From assembly GCF_009725985.1 (NCBI RefSeq), contig NZ_RCNR01000022.1:1-64000 (forward strand): DNA of 64,000 bases. Direction: 5' to 3'. The notes below the pieces were generated by a model, which saw only the letters and a list, made by a program, of their open reading frames with translations, had not been told where the DNA came from and did not search any database. This document shows, piece after piece, positions 36,410 through 43,955 of this stretch (position 1 is the stretch's first letter; the number at the start of each line of letters is the position of its first letter). Origin of the DNA: Zobellia amurskyensis (GTDB lineage: Bacteria > Bacteroidota > Bacteroidia > Flavobacteriales > Flavobacteriaceae). The position numbers and the translations under genes are program-made.

Positions 36410-37627
36410 ATGCCAAATAAGAATAAGATTCAAAGTAGATTAGACAATCAAAGCAGCTTGCTGATCAACTTTGTGTATATTTCTGCCTTTGTATCTTTTT
36501 TAGTAAGTCTACTTCTTATCTATATACTTGGTGTTATAGGTTACGTACCTGCCATGTTTCTAACATATACCGTAGTAAACCTTATTAATATATCTCTGTA
36601 CAAAGTTCACGGCAAGCTTTTGATTACATCTTTTATAAGTTCTGCCATATCCCTTATTTGCATCATAGTAATAACTCTTTTCAGCGGAGCCATAAACAGT
36701 CCCTTCATTTTTGTTCTTAGCATTATTGTTCTAGGAGGTTATGTCTCCGGCCATATTTTTGGAAAGATATATTTAACGGTAGTACTACTTGTTACCATTG
36801 GGCTTTATGCTGCAAGTGAATTTACATCTGTTCCAAACGAAATACCGGAAAATGTAAAAGACAGCTTTAGTTTAATAAGCATTCTTTTTTGTTTGTATTT
36901 GTTGATTGGGGTGTTTGGTAAACACCTACTAAAAACACATGAGAAATTAACGCGCTCTAAATCAAAAATTGAAGAAGGTATTGCGGAAAAAGAACTACTT
37001 CTTAGGACAGTGCATCACAGGGTAAAGAACAACTTACAAACGGTATCAAGCTTACTAAGTTTACAATCCAAAAACACAACGAACGCTAAAATAAAAGAAC
37101 TGGCCATTAGTAGCCAACATAGAATTAATTCTATGGCCATGATACATGAAATGCTTTATATGCGAGATAATATCTCTCAAATCGCCTTCAAACCATACCT
37201 AGAAGAGCTAACGAACTTTTTAGTTAAATCTGCAAACAGTAAGAATCTCAATGTTACCGTTAATATTGATATGCCCGATGTCAGTTTGGGACTGGATACC
37301 ACTATTCCATTAGGTTTATTGATCAATGAAGCTGTCACCAATTCTCTAAAATATGGATTTCCAGAAAATGGCTCCGGCAAAATAGACATTATGCTTAAAG
37401 CAGATGAAAATGACGCAGAAAGCTATTTTCTTGATATTACAGATGATGGCATTGGTTTTTCCGAAGAGATAAACCACAAAACAACCAAATCGTTAGGGCT
37501 TAAACTTATGCATAATTTAGGGCGTCAATTAAGAGGTTCCGTATCACGTATAAAAACTAAAAAAGGAACAGGTTACCATATAACTTTTAAAGATAAAGAT
37601 CGTCACTTACCTAGTATTAACGGCTAA
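36410..37627 (+). CDS. membrane histidine kinase, HisKA_2 family (paralogue 2)
   Basis: This 405-residue kinase has the same layout as paralogue 1. Six hydrophobic helices lie within about 20-175, with loop motif GAINSPF at 93-99 (the first conserved Gly pair is Gly-Ala here). The HisKA_2 motif TVHHRVKNNLQTVSSLL carries H203, and the HATPase domain has NEAVTNSLKYGF, DDGIGFS and LGLKLMHNLGRQL. All kinase motifs are intact. A 241-base gap with no recognisable feature separates it from paralogue 1, so the copies probably have separate promoters. Confidence 0.9.
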   Translation: MPNKNKIQSRLDNQSSLLINFVYISAFVSFLVSLLLIYILGVIGYVPAMFLTYTVVNLINISLYKVHGKLLITSFISSAISLICIIVITLFSGAINSPFIFVLSIIVLGGYVSGHIFGKIYLTVVLLVTIGLYAASEFTSVPNEIPENVKDSFSLISILFCLYLLIGVFGKHLLKTHEKLTRSKSKIEEGIAEKELLLRTVHHRVKNNLQTVSSLLSLQSKNTTNAKIKELAISSQHRINSMAMIHEMLYMRDNISQIAFKPYLEELTNFLVKSANSKNLNVTVNIDMPDVSLGLDTTIPLGLLINEAVTNSLKYGFPENGSGKIDIMLKADENDAESYFLDITDDGIGFSEEINHKTTKSLGLKLMHNLGRQLRGSVSRIKTKKGTGYHITFKDKDRHLPSING

Positions 37628-37710
37628 TTTATTGGAAGAATAATGATTTACTCTTATTCTTTTAAAATCAATATCTTTAAGGAACACAAGAACCAACAAG
37701 AACCAAAAAA

Positions 37711-39102
37711 ATGAAAAATTCTCGCCGAAAGTTTCTGTCTTCAATCAGTATGCTCGCTGCCAGCACTACCATTCCGTTGCATGCATTTAGTTTTGATACA
37801 TCTAAAAAATTAAAGGTCGCCCTTGTTGGAACAGGCATAAGGGGCATCACATTTTGGGGTAAAAGATTGGTAGACCAGTATTCGGATATAATTGAATTTG
37901 TTGGCCTTTCCGATATAAACCCTAGTAGATTAGATTATGCCAAAAATTATATAGGTGTTTCATGCCCTGTTTTTATAGACTTTGAGAAAATGGTTAAAGA
38001 TACCCGGCCAGACCTCGTAATTGTAACCACAAAAGACTCTACGCATCATCAATTTATAATTAAAGGTTTGGAATTGGGGTGCGATGTGCTTACTGAAAAA
38101 CCTCTTACCGTAGACGAGACAAAATGCCAAGCCATATTAGATGCTGAAAAAAAATCTGAAAAAAATCTTATCGTAGGTTTTAACTATAGATGGAGTCCTT
38201 ATGCTACCAAGATCAAGGAACTTTTAATGAGCAAGGCTATTGGAGATTTGGTTTCGGTAGATTTCAATTGGTACCTTAACACCTACCATGGAGCTTCTTA
38301 TTTTAGAAGATGGCATGGAGATATGAAAAGTAGCGGTTCTCTTTGGGTGCACAAATCTACACACCATTTTGATCTACTCAACTGGTGGATAGATTCTGAG
38401 CCAAGCGAGGTATTCGCTTATGGAGATTTAGAGTTTTACGGGAAAAACGGTCCGTTTAGGGGAGATAATTGTCGCACCTGTAAACACAGTAAGGATTGTG
38501 ATTTTTATTGGGATATTAACCAAGATGAATTCATGAAGGAGCTTTATGTAGACCACGAACATGAAGATGGTTATATACGTGACAATTGCCTGTTTAGAAA
38601 AGATATTGATATATATGATAAAATGTCTGCCCAGGTCAAGTATGCAGACAATACAACCCTTAATTACTCCCTTACCACCTACTCCCCTTTTGAGGGCTGG
38701 AGAGTAGCTTTTAATGGCACTAAAGGTCGTATCGAAGCTTCACAAGATATACCTTATCATTCTATTAACTCCATCTCCGAAGCAGAAAAGCACGCCAACG
38801 AAATGGACCAGACCAATAAGGAGGAGCTATCTTACGAACCCATTATAGTTCATAAACTTTGGAAAGAGCACGAAACCATAAAGGTCCCTATGGAAAAACA
38901 AGGTCATGGTGGTGGTGATAAACGCTTACAAGACAAAATTTTTAAAACTTCAGATACAGAAGACCCTTATGGCAGGACTGCAGGAATACGAGATGGGGCT
39001 ATGTCAATTCTAATAGGTATTGGTGCAAGACGCAGTATCGAAGAGAAAAAAGCAATACAAATTGCACAGCTTACAGATTTAAAACCTAAGAAAAAACGAT
39101 GA
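37711..39102 (+). CDS. Gfo/Idh/MocA oxidoreductase, Tat-exported, with a four-cysteine insert
   Basis: This 463-residue NAD(P)-dependent oxidoreductase of the Gfo/Idh/MocA family starts with a twin-arginine signal (SRRKFLS, then a hydrophobic stretch to about residue 27). The cofactor fold has G40-TGIR-G45 and the catalytic-site EKP at 129-131. The substrate domain contains an insert with C254-x2-C257-x5-C263 and C293, a possible metal or Fe-S site. The motif GHGGGDKRL near residue 400 is typical of secreted family members acting on glycans. The substrate is unknown. It sits between two of the histidine kinases in the same direction. Confidence 0.88.
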   Translation: MKNSRRKFLSSISMLAASTTIPLHAFSFDTSKKLKVALVGTGIRGITFWGKRLVDQYSDIIEFVGLSDINPSRLDYAKNYIGVSCPVFIDFEKMVKDTRPDLVIVTTKDSTHHQFIIKGLELGCDVLTEKPLTVDETKCQAILDAEKKSEKNLIVGFNYRWSPYATKIKELLMSKAIGDLVSVDFNWYLNTYHGASYFRRWHGDMKSSGSLWVHKSTHHFDLLNWWIDSEPSEVFAYGDLEFYGKNGPFRGDNCRTCKHSKDCDFYWDINQDEFMKELYVDHEHEDGYIRDNCLFRKDIDIYDKMSAQVKYADNTTLNYSLTTYSPFEGWRVAFNGTKGRIEASQDIPYHSINSISEAEKHANEMDQTNKEELSYEPIIVHKLWKEHETIKVPMEKQGHGGGDKRLQDKIFKTSDTEDPYGRTAGIRDGAMSILIGIGARRSIEEKKAIQIAQLTDLKPKKKR

Positions 39103-39233
39103 AAATATTAAATACCTTGTTTAAAAATGCAGTATTTTACCTACTTTTTGATTGTGTTGTAAAACATAATTAAATTTACCTTAAATAGTAAACCCTTTCT
39201 TATCATTAAAAAAGAAAAATAAATTACCCTTTT

Positions 39234-40448
39234 ATGCAGCAGAGTACCGATTTGGAAAGAAAACTGAAAGGCAAGGTCAGATTAGTTCTAAAAGTGAATT
39301 ATTACTCATCTGTCTTTTCGCTGGTTTTCGCTGTACTTTGTTTTTTTCTGCTAGACATAACTGAAGTTATCCCCTACGCTTTTCTAACTTTTGGAATTCT
39401 TAATTTAATCAACACCCTATTATACAAATATCATAAAAACCTTACGCTTACCTATAACATTGCTTCTATGATGACTTTAGCCGGAGCAAGTCTCGTAACC
39501 CTCTATAGCGGTGGCATTAACAGTCCCTTTATTTTTGTGCTTGCACTTATTGTGGTAGCAGGATACGTTACAACAAAAGCTTACGGTACGCTTTACCTAA
39601 ACCTAAATCTGTTGATTATAGTACTCATATACTCACAGAACGTTGCAGATTTCAACTTTGTTCAAAATGTGGTGCCGGAATCTTCAAAGAATTTATTTGC
39701 CCTAATTAGCGTTTTATTTTCGGTTTATCTTCTAGGAGGTGTTTTTGGAAAAAATTTATTACATGCCCACCACAATTTATACAAGACCAAAAACGAACTA
39801 GAAGAAAAAATAAAGGAAAAAGAAACACTTATAAAAGAAGTTCATCACAGAGTGAAAAACAACTTACAAACTGTTTCTAGCTTGTTAAGTCTACAATCAA
39901 GAAGTATTGTAGACAAAGACGTAAAAAGTCTCTTAAAGAGTAGCCAAAACCGAGTGATTACAATGGCAATCGTACACGAAATGCTCTATATGCGTGAAGA
40001 CCTTTCTAAAATTGAATACAAATCATACGTACAGGAATTGGCAGAATATTTGGTCCGCTCTATAAAAGGGACCAGCAGTAATATTACCTTAAACGTAGAC
40101 ATTCCCAACGTAAAGTTGAATATAGACACCGCCATACCATTAGGTTTACTGATAAACGAAACTGTAACCAACGCCTTAAAATATGGTATTGTAGATGAGA
40201 ATAAAGGAGAGATAAGCATTAAACTCAGAAAAATAGAAGATAATGAGTTTATTTTAAATGTAGGTGATAATGGCCAAGGATTTTCGGAAGACATTACCCA
40301 CAAAAACTCAAAGTCTCTTGGTCTAAAATTAATACACAACTTATCTAGACAGTTACATGGTTCCATCATGCGAGACCTAAGTCAAAAAGGCACCCATTAT
40401 ACTATAAAGTTCAAGGAAATTAAAGATCAGATAACTAGTGTTGCATAA
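39234..40448 (+). CDS. membrane histidine kinase, HisKA_2 family (paralogue 3)
   Basis: This 404-residue kinase is closest in pattern to paralogue 1. Its loop motif is GGINSPF (93-99) and the phosphoacceptor segment is EVHHRVKNNLQTVSSLL with H205. The ATPase domain shows NETVTNALKYG, DNGQGFS and LGLKLIHNLSRQL. Six membrane helices are predicted and there is no separate sensor domain. Bases 39103-39233 upstream are AT-rich. A hairpin with a T tract follows the stop codon. Confidence 0.9.
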   Translation: MQQSTDLERKLKGKVRLVLKVNYYSSVFSLVFAVLCFFLLDITEVIPYAFLTFGILNLINTLLYKYHKNLTLTYNIASMMTLAGASLVTLYSGGINSPFIFVLALIVVAGYVTTKAYGTLYLNLNLLIIVLIYSQNVADFNFVQNVVPESSKNLFALISVLFSVYLLGGVFGKNLLHAHHNLYKTKNELEEKIKEKETLIKEVHHRVKNNLQTVSSLLSLQSRSIVDKDVKSLLKSSQNRVITMAIVHEMLYMREDLSKIEYKSYVQELAEYLVRSIKGTSSNITLNVDIPNVKLNIDTAIPLGLLINETVTNALKYGIVDENKGEISIKLRKIEDNEFILNVGDNGQGFSEDITHKNSKSLGLKLIHNLSRQLHGSIMRDLSQKGTHYTIKFKEIKDQITSVA

Positions 40449-40480
40449 ACTTCATACCAATCTAGGAAGTTCTTTTTTTT
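40448..40480 (+). terminator. probable terminator of histidine kinase 3
   Basis: The stem AACTTC/GAAGTT (40448-40453, 40466-40471) with a 12-base loop is followed by an eight-T tract (40473-40480). The short stem makes this moderate evidence. Confidence 0.55.
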
Positions 40481-40581
40481 GAAGGTAACTTTAGTGAGCG
40501 TAATACGCCCTTTGTCTTAGGAAATAATAAAAGATGGGTAAAAATCAAGGCAAGAATCGTTAAAAGTACGAATAGTATCAT
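40462..40581 (-). CDS. possible 39-residue membrane peptide
   Basis: A minus-strand ATG at 40581 opens a 39-codon frame to a TAG at 40462-40464. The first 20 residues are strongly hydrophobic (MILFVLLTILALIFTHLLLF), followed by a basic tail (PKTKGVLRSLKLPSKKRTS), the profile of a small inner-membrane protein. It starts 16 bases after the stop of the small secreted protein gene at 40598, in the same direction, so they could share a transcript. Its last codons overlap the proposed terminator of the plus-strand kinase. No family is recognised, and chance cannot be excluded at this length. Confidence 0.35.
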   Translation of the reverse strand: MILFVLLTILALIFTHLLLFPKTKGVLRSLKLPSKKRTS

Positions 40582-40597
40582 AACAGTTGGTTCAGGG

Positions 40598-40852
40598 TTA
40601 TACTAATAACAGCTTATCTAATTGAGTATTAAAAGCCAAAGCTTTCCTCACTCTATTCTCTTTAAACATATACAACCGGACTAAACTGTTTTTGGTATTA
40701 ATTTCAGCTTTCTTAGTAGTCGCAAAATCACAAGAGCTATAAGCCAGAACAGAACCCATTTCAGAAACGTAATTTTTAACATTGACTTTCGTATTAACTA
40801 GAGCATAGGCTCCAAAGTTTAAAACAGCTAGTAAGGTTAAAAAAGATTTCAT
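40598..40852 (-). CDS. small secreted protein, RLY-RV-KAL family (divergent member)
   Basis: I choose the ATG at 40852 (MKSFLTLLAVLNFGAYALV), giving 84 residues with a signal peptide. The GTG at 40891 adds 13 unlikely residues. The C-terminus VRLYMFKENRVRKALAFNT aligns with ARLYKRDNARVTKALSFTT in the two duplicated proteins at 41243 and 42024, defining a shared motif RLY-x5-RV-x-KAL-x-F. The middle of the protein differs and carries one cysteine. Function is unknown. Confidence 0.6.
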   Translation of the reverse strand: MKSFLTLLAVLNFGAYALVNTKVNVKNYVSEMGSVLAYSSCDFATTKKAEINTKNSLVRLYMFKENRVRKALAFNTQLDKLLLV

Positions 40853-41237
40853 AATAATAATTTGGGTTCCATAAATATAACGTGAAAGCACTATTATCCA
40901 TTACTATAAATCGCTGAACAGCAGTTATTTTAGTTGCCAGTAAAATTTTCTGATGAAGCACCTATTATCCTCGACAAGTGATATAACAAATAGAAACCAT
41001 TCACACTATCTAAAAAGATTTTAGTCGATAAATGCGGCACCGATATAAAAAGTATCAAAAAAATAAGTTTCACTATTTAGCCAGCAAGAAAGAATAGTTT
41101 TGTTGTAACGATGTAATACTGAACGAGAATAAAATTGAAGCACAACGAACATTAAGAATAACCATTGGTTTTAAAGAAGTCTTATAAGTTCATCTGTCCT
41201 TTGCATTTATACTCTATTTCATACTCCTAAAGAAAAT
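40853..41237. other. intergenic region, nothing recognised
   Basis: These 385 AT-rich bases lie between two small secreted protein genes. I see no further open frame with a credible start, no hairpin with a T tract and no repeat. The stretch next to 40852 should hold that gene's promoter, but no TAnnTTTG match stands out. Confidence 0.5.
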
Positions 41238-41242
41238 ATTGA

Positions 41243-41482
41243 TTAAGCCATTTTAGCTTTGTTTCTTTTTGTAGTAAAAGAAAGAGCTTTAGTTACTCTA
41301 GCGTTATCTCTCTTATATAAACGTGCAACCTCTATTGTGTTCTCCAAGCTAACTTCTTCGGTAGAAGTTTCGGTAACAATAGTCATTTCAATTGTAGCAA
41401 CCTTAACCTCTTCGGTTGCTGTTTGAGCTTGAGCAGTTACTCCGATAAAAAGAACAAAAATTAAAGTTGCGATAGTTTTCAT
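41243..41482 (-). CDS. small secreted protein, RLY-RV-KAL family (duplicate A)
   Basis: This 79-residue protein has a signal peptide (MKTIATLIFVLFIGVTAQAQ) with a clear cleavage site after AQAQ. The mature part is Thr/Glu/Val-rich (about 21-50), followed by a basic C-terminus with ARLYKRDNARVTKALSFTT and KRNKAKMA. It differs from duplicate B at two residues only (Ala/Val and Thr/Asn in the Thr/Glu-rich part). A hairpin covers the region just before its ATG. I recognise no characterised family; a secreted or periplasmic small protein is all that can be said. Confidence 0.72.
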   Translation of the reverse strand: MKTIATLIFVLFIGVTAQAQTATEEVKVATIEMTIVTETSTEEVSLENTIEVARLYKRDNARVTKALSFTTKRNKAKMA

Positions 41483-41487
41483 GACTT

Positions 41488-41512
41488 GGGCGTTTATATA
41501 AATAAAACGCCC
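41488..41512 (-). promoter_or_regulatory. hairpin immediately before the start codon (duplicate A)
   Basis: On the minus strand the leader carries an 8-bp perfect stem (41505-41512 with 41488-41495) and a 9-base loop, ending 5 bases before the ATG. It would cover the ribosome binding region, so it could control translation. The same structure is at 42269-42293 for duplicate B. Confidence 0.5.
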
Positions 41513-41603
41513 TAGGCCCCATCCTACCGAGGTTCCATTCGCTGAAAAACCCCTTATTTTCGGTTATCTGTACAACTTCGGTTCAAGTGTAAAAAACTAT
41601 CGG

Positions 41604-41611
41604 CAAACGTA
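41604..41611 (-). promoter_or_regulatory. candidate -7 element of duplicate A
   Basis: Read on the minus strand this is TACGTTTG, an exact TAnnTTTG match, 121 bases upstream of the ATG. The aligned site in duplicate B (42385-42392) reads TACGTTTA. No TTTG at the usual -33 spacing is certain. Confidence 0.4.
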
Positions 41612-41661
41612 ATCTACACCAAAAACACTTTACCGAATCAATGTGTATTTAATCCGAAAAA

Positions 41662-42018
41662 GAAGCCTCTCTCAATCTATAAAAAACATTATAATACAGC
41701 CAATACAATACGCTGACTTTATAGTGATTTCTCAATTTACCATGTACTAACCTTCTTTAACCCGAAAACTATGCTGAAGTAGGAATGGAGAAAAAAGAAA
41801 ATATAAAACTAAATTATATCGTGTATCCACTAAAAAGGTTTAGGGAGATTGAGTAAGGCCAAGAAAGTTTTGTAAAGATGAAAACTTTTACTTAAAACAT
41901 TAATTTGAAAAGAATAGAAAATACGTTGTGAAGTTTATCTATCAGATTTAAGGTAGGTTATTCCTGAGAAGTTAAAAGCAGCATCACTGTTTTTAAATAA
42001 AGAAAGTCTGGAAAACGA
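41662..42018. other. unique spacer between the two repeat copies
   Basis: These 357 bases are not repeated elsewhere in the window. They contain only a 23-codon plus-strand frame that begins MEKKENIKLNYIVYPLKRF and is too short to call. No hairpin terminator or mobile-element end is visible. Confidence 0.5.
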
Positions 42019-42023
42019 ATTGA

Positions 42024-42263
42024 TTAAGCCATTTTAGCTTTGTTTCTTTTTGTAGTAAAAGAAAGAGCTTTAGTTACTCTAGCGTTATCTCTCTTATATA
42101 GACGTGCAACCTCTATTGTGTTCTCCAAGCTAACTTCTTCGTTAGAAGTTTCGGTAACAATAGTCATTTCAATTGTAACAACCTTAACCTCTTCGGTTGC
42201 TGTTTGAGCTTGAGCAGTTACTCCGATAAAAAGAACAAAAATTAAAGTTGCGATAGTTTTCAT
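42024..42263 (-). CDS. small secreted protein, RLY-RV-KAL family (duplicate B)
   Basis: This 79-residue protein is identical to duplicate A except for Ala to Val and Thr to Asn in the mature Thr/Glu-rich region. The signal peptide and basic C-terminal motif are unchanged. Of the three coding-region differences two change an amino acid, while the fourth difference falls in the candidate promoter. The gene is intact, so both copies may be expressed. Function is unknown. Confidence 0.72.
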   Translation of the reverse strand: MKTIATLIFVLFIGVTAQAQTATEEVKVVTIEMTIVTETSNEEVSLENTIEVARLYKRDNARVTKALSFTTKRNKAKMA

Positions 42264-42268
42264 GACTT

Positions 42269-42293
42269 GGGCGTTTATATAAATAAAACGCCC
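42269..42293 (-). promoter_or_regulatory. hairpin immediately before the start codon (duplicate B)
   Basis: This is the same 8-bp stem and 9-base loop as in duplicate A, 5 bases before the minus-strand ATG. Confidence 0.5.
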
Positions 42294-42442
42294 TAGGCCC
42301 CATCCTACCGAGGTTCCATTCGCTGAAAAACCCCTTATTTTCGGTTATCTGTACAACTTCGGTTCAAGTGTAAAAAACTATCGGTAAACGTAATCTACAC
42401 CAAAAACACTTTACCGAATCAATGTGTATTTAATCCGAAAAA

Positions 42443-42731
42443 CAGACATCCCTTCTCTGTCAATTATTCATCCGTATCCAGATATTTCACCTTTTATGAC
42501 TTTCTAATAGAGTATTATCCTTTCTTAGCAACAAAAGCTTACAGTATGATAAAGACGTTACTGTCAACAATCTATTAATTGTAGTAGCTATCTGTTTTTA
42601 AATACTGGTCCTGCAACAAGCAAACTACCATGAAACACCTTGATTTTCAACATATGTGATACTTTACTTACATCTATTGGTGATCAACCAACGATCATGA
42701 ATTGATTTTTATCGATTATTAGTTAATATTA
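42443..42731. other. divergent intergenic region, upstream part
   Basis: This AT-rich stretch lies between duplicate B (minus) and the malectin lipoprotein (plus). No gene, repeat or terminator is seen before the promoter-like elements at 42732-42761. Confidence 0.5.
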
Positions 42732-42761
42732 TTGGAGCGATACTCTTAAATGAATAATTTG
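42732..42761 (+). promoter_or_regulatory. candidate promoter of the malectin-domain lipoprotein
   Basis: TTGG (42732-42735) and TAATTTG (42755-42761, one base shorter than TAnnTTTG) are spaced by 19 bases. Transcription would begin about 40 bases before the ATG at 42809. Confidence 0.5.
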
Positions 42762-42808
42762 CACCCTCTTTTGAAAAAGAAAATAGATTAATTTAAAATC
42801 ACTGAATT

Positions 42809-43831
42809 ATGAGACGTAATTTAATTACAAGATTCTTTCTGTTTTCAATGTTATTTGTATCGTTTGTAATGGTACCGGTAGCTTGTAGCAGTGATGACGG
42901 AGGAACCGACACAGAACAAAAACCTGATCCAGACCCGGAGCCAGAACCAGAACCAGCACCCGTTGCTGACCCGACCAACGAGAATACAATTCTAGATGCA
43001 ACAGCAGCTTCTCACACTAATGGAATTAGCACTTCTACAGTAACTGTTCAATTAGCAGATGCAGATGGAAAACGATTAACTGTGAGTGGTGGCGTAGTGG
43101 CCTTATCAGCAACTGGATCAGCAACTGTATCCAACGTTACAGACAACGCTGACGGAACTTACACTGCAACCGTAAGTGGAACTGTCGAAGAAACTATAGT
43201 TGTATCCGGAAAATTAGATGACGTAGATATTACCAGTACGGTCGAAATAACTTTCAATCCTGACGAATCCAACCCTGCTCAAGAGGCGGCGCAATCAACG
43301 GAACCGGCGGGTCCTACCCTACTTAGAATAAATTGTGGCGGCCCAGAAGTGACTTTTGGAGATGTAACTTTCTTAGAAGATCAATATTTTGATGGTCCTA
43401 CTGAGGCTTACAGCAACCCTAATGTTGAGGTTACATCAATAACAAACACTGATACACCCGAACTTTATATAACAGAAAGAATAACCGACAATACAGATAT
43501 CAAGGGCCCTTTTTCATATAAAATTCCTGTTACAGATGGTACTTATACGGTCAAACTTTATTTCGCTGAAGTATATTGGGGCGTTCAGAATCCTGAAGGA
43601 TTAGGCGAAGAAGACGGCACAGGACGGAGAATCTTCAATATCTCCATGGAAGATACAGCAATCTTTACAGGATATGACCTCTATAAAGAGCATGGAGCTT
43701 TATCAGCAGGAAGCCGTATGTATGATATAGAAGTTACAGACGGTGAATTAACAATTAGTTTAGAGGCTACGGTTAACAAACCAAAAATATCAGCTATAGA
43801 AGTTTTTGGAACTGGAACTATAGGTTCGTAA
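42809..43831 (+). CDS. Ig-like plus malectin-domain surface lipoprotein
   Basis: This 340-residue lipoprotein has its lipobox cysteine at C26 (VPVACSSDDGG), followed by an acidic Pro/Glu spacer (about 35-55) of the kind seen in surface-exposed Bacteroidota lipoproteins. Residues about 58-150 form a bacterial Ig-like (invasin/BIG-1-like) domain with GVVALSATGSATVSNVTDNADGTYTATVSG. Residues about 170-336 form a malectin-like carbohydrate-binding domain (LLRINCGGPEVTFGDVTFLEDQYF, YTVKLYFAEVYWG, GRRIFNISMED, ISAIEVFG). No catalytic domain is present, so a glycan-binding or anchoring role is inferred. It is probably monocistronic with its own strong terminator. Confidence 0.85.
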   Translation: MRRNLITRFFLFSMLFVSFVMVPVACSSDDGGTDTEQKPDPDPEPEPEPAPVADPTNENTILDATAASHTNGISTSTVTVQLADADGKRLTVSGGVVALSATGSATVSNVTDNADGTYTATVSGTVEETIVVSGKLDDVDITSTVEITFNPDESNPAQEAAQSTEPAGPTLLRINCGGPEVTFGDVTFLEDQYFDGPTEAYSNPNVEVTSITNTDTPELYITERITDNTDIKGPFSYKIPVTDGTYTVKLYFAEVYWGVQNPEGLGEEDGTGRRIFNISMEDTAIFTGYDLYKEHGALSAGSRMYDIEVTDGELTISLEATVNKPKISAIEVFGTGTIGS

Positions 43832-43855
43832 AATAAAAAGCTTAAATCTAAATGT

Positions 43856-43898
43856 AATAGGTCTTCAGAGAATATTCTCTGAAGACCTATTTTTTTTG
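43856..43898 (+). terminator. intrinsic terminator of the malectin lipoprotein gene
   Basis: A 36-base perfect palindrome (43856-43891), capable of a long stem, runs into a T tract (43890-43898). Confidence 0.93.
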
Positions 43899-43955
43899 AA
43901 CCTTTGCTAGTAAGGAATCGTATATAAGTTGTACTAATATTTTAAAATTAATAGA

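Larger units (their letters stand above)
41238..41661. repeat. 424-bp direct repeat, copy A
   Basis: This segment matches 42019-42442 at an offset of 781 bases with four substitutions (at 41320, 41361, 41397 and 41604) and no gaps. It contains one complete small secreted protein gene with about 180 bases of upstream sequence. Identity ends abruptly at both sides. Confidence 0.95.
42019..42442. repeat. 424-bp direct repeat, copy B
   Basis: This is the second copy of 41238-41661 (four substitutions, no indels). It includes a complete small secreted protein gene and its leader. Confidence 0.95.

Noticed and set aside
41238-42442. insertion sequence or CRISPR-like array as the cause of the repeats
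   Set aside because: Only two long copies exist, with a protein gene inside, no terminal inverted repeats and no transposase.
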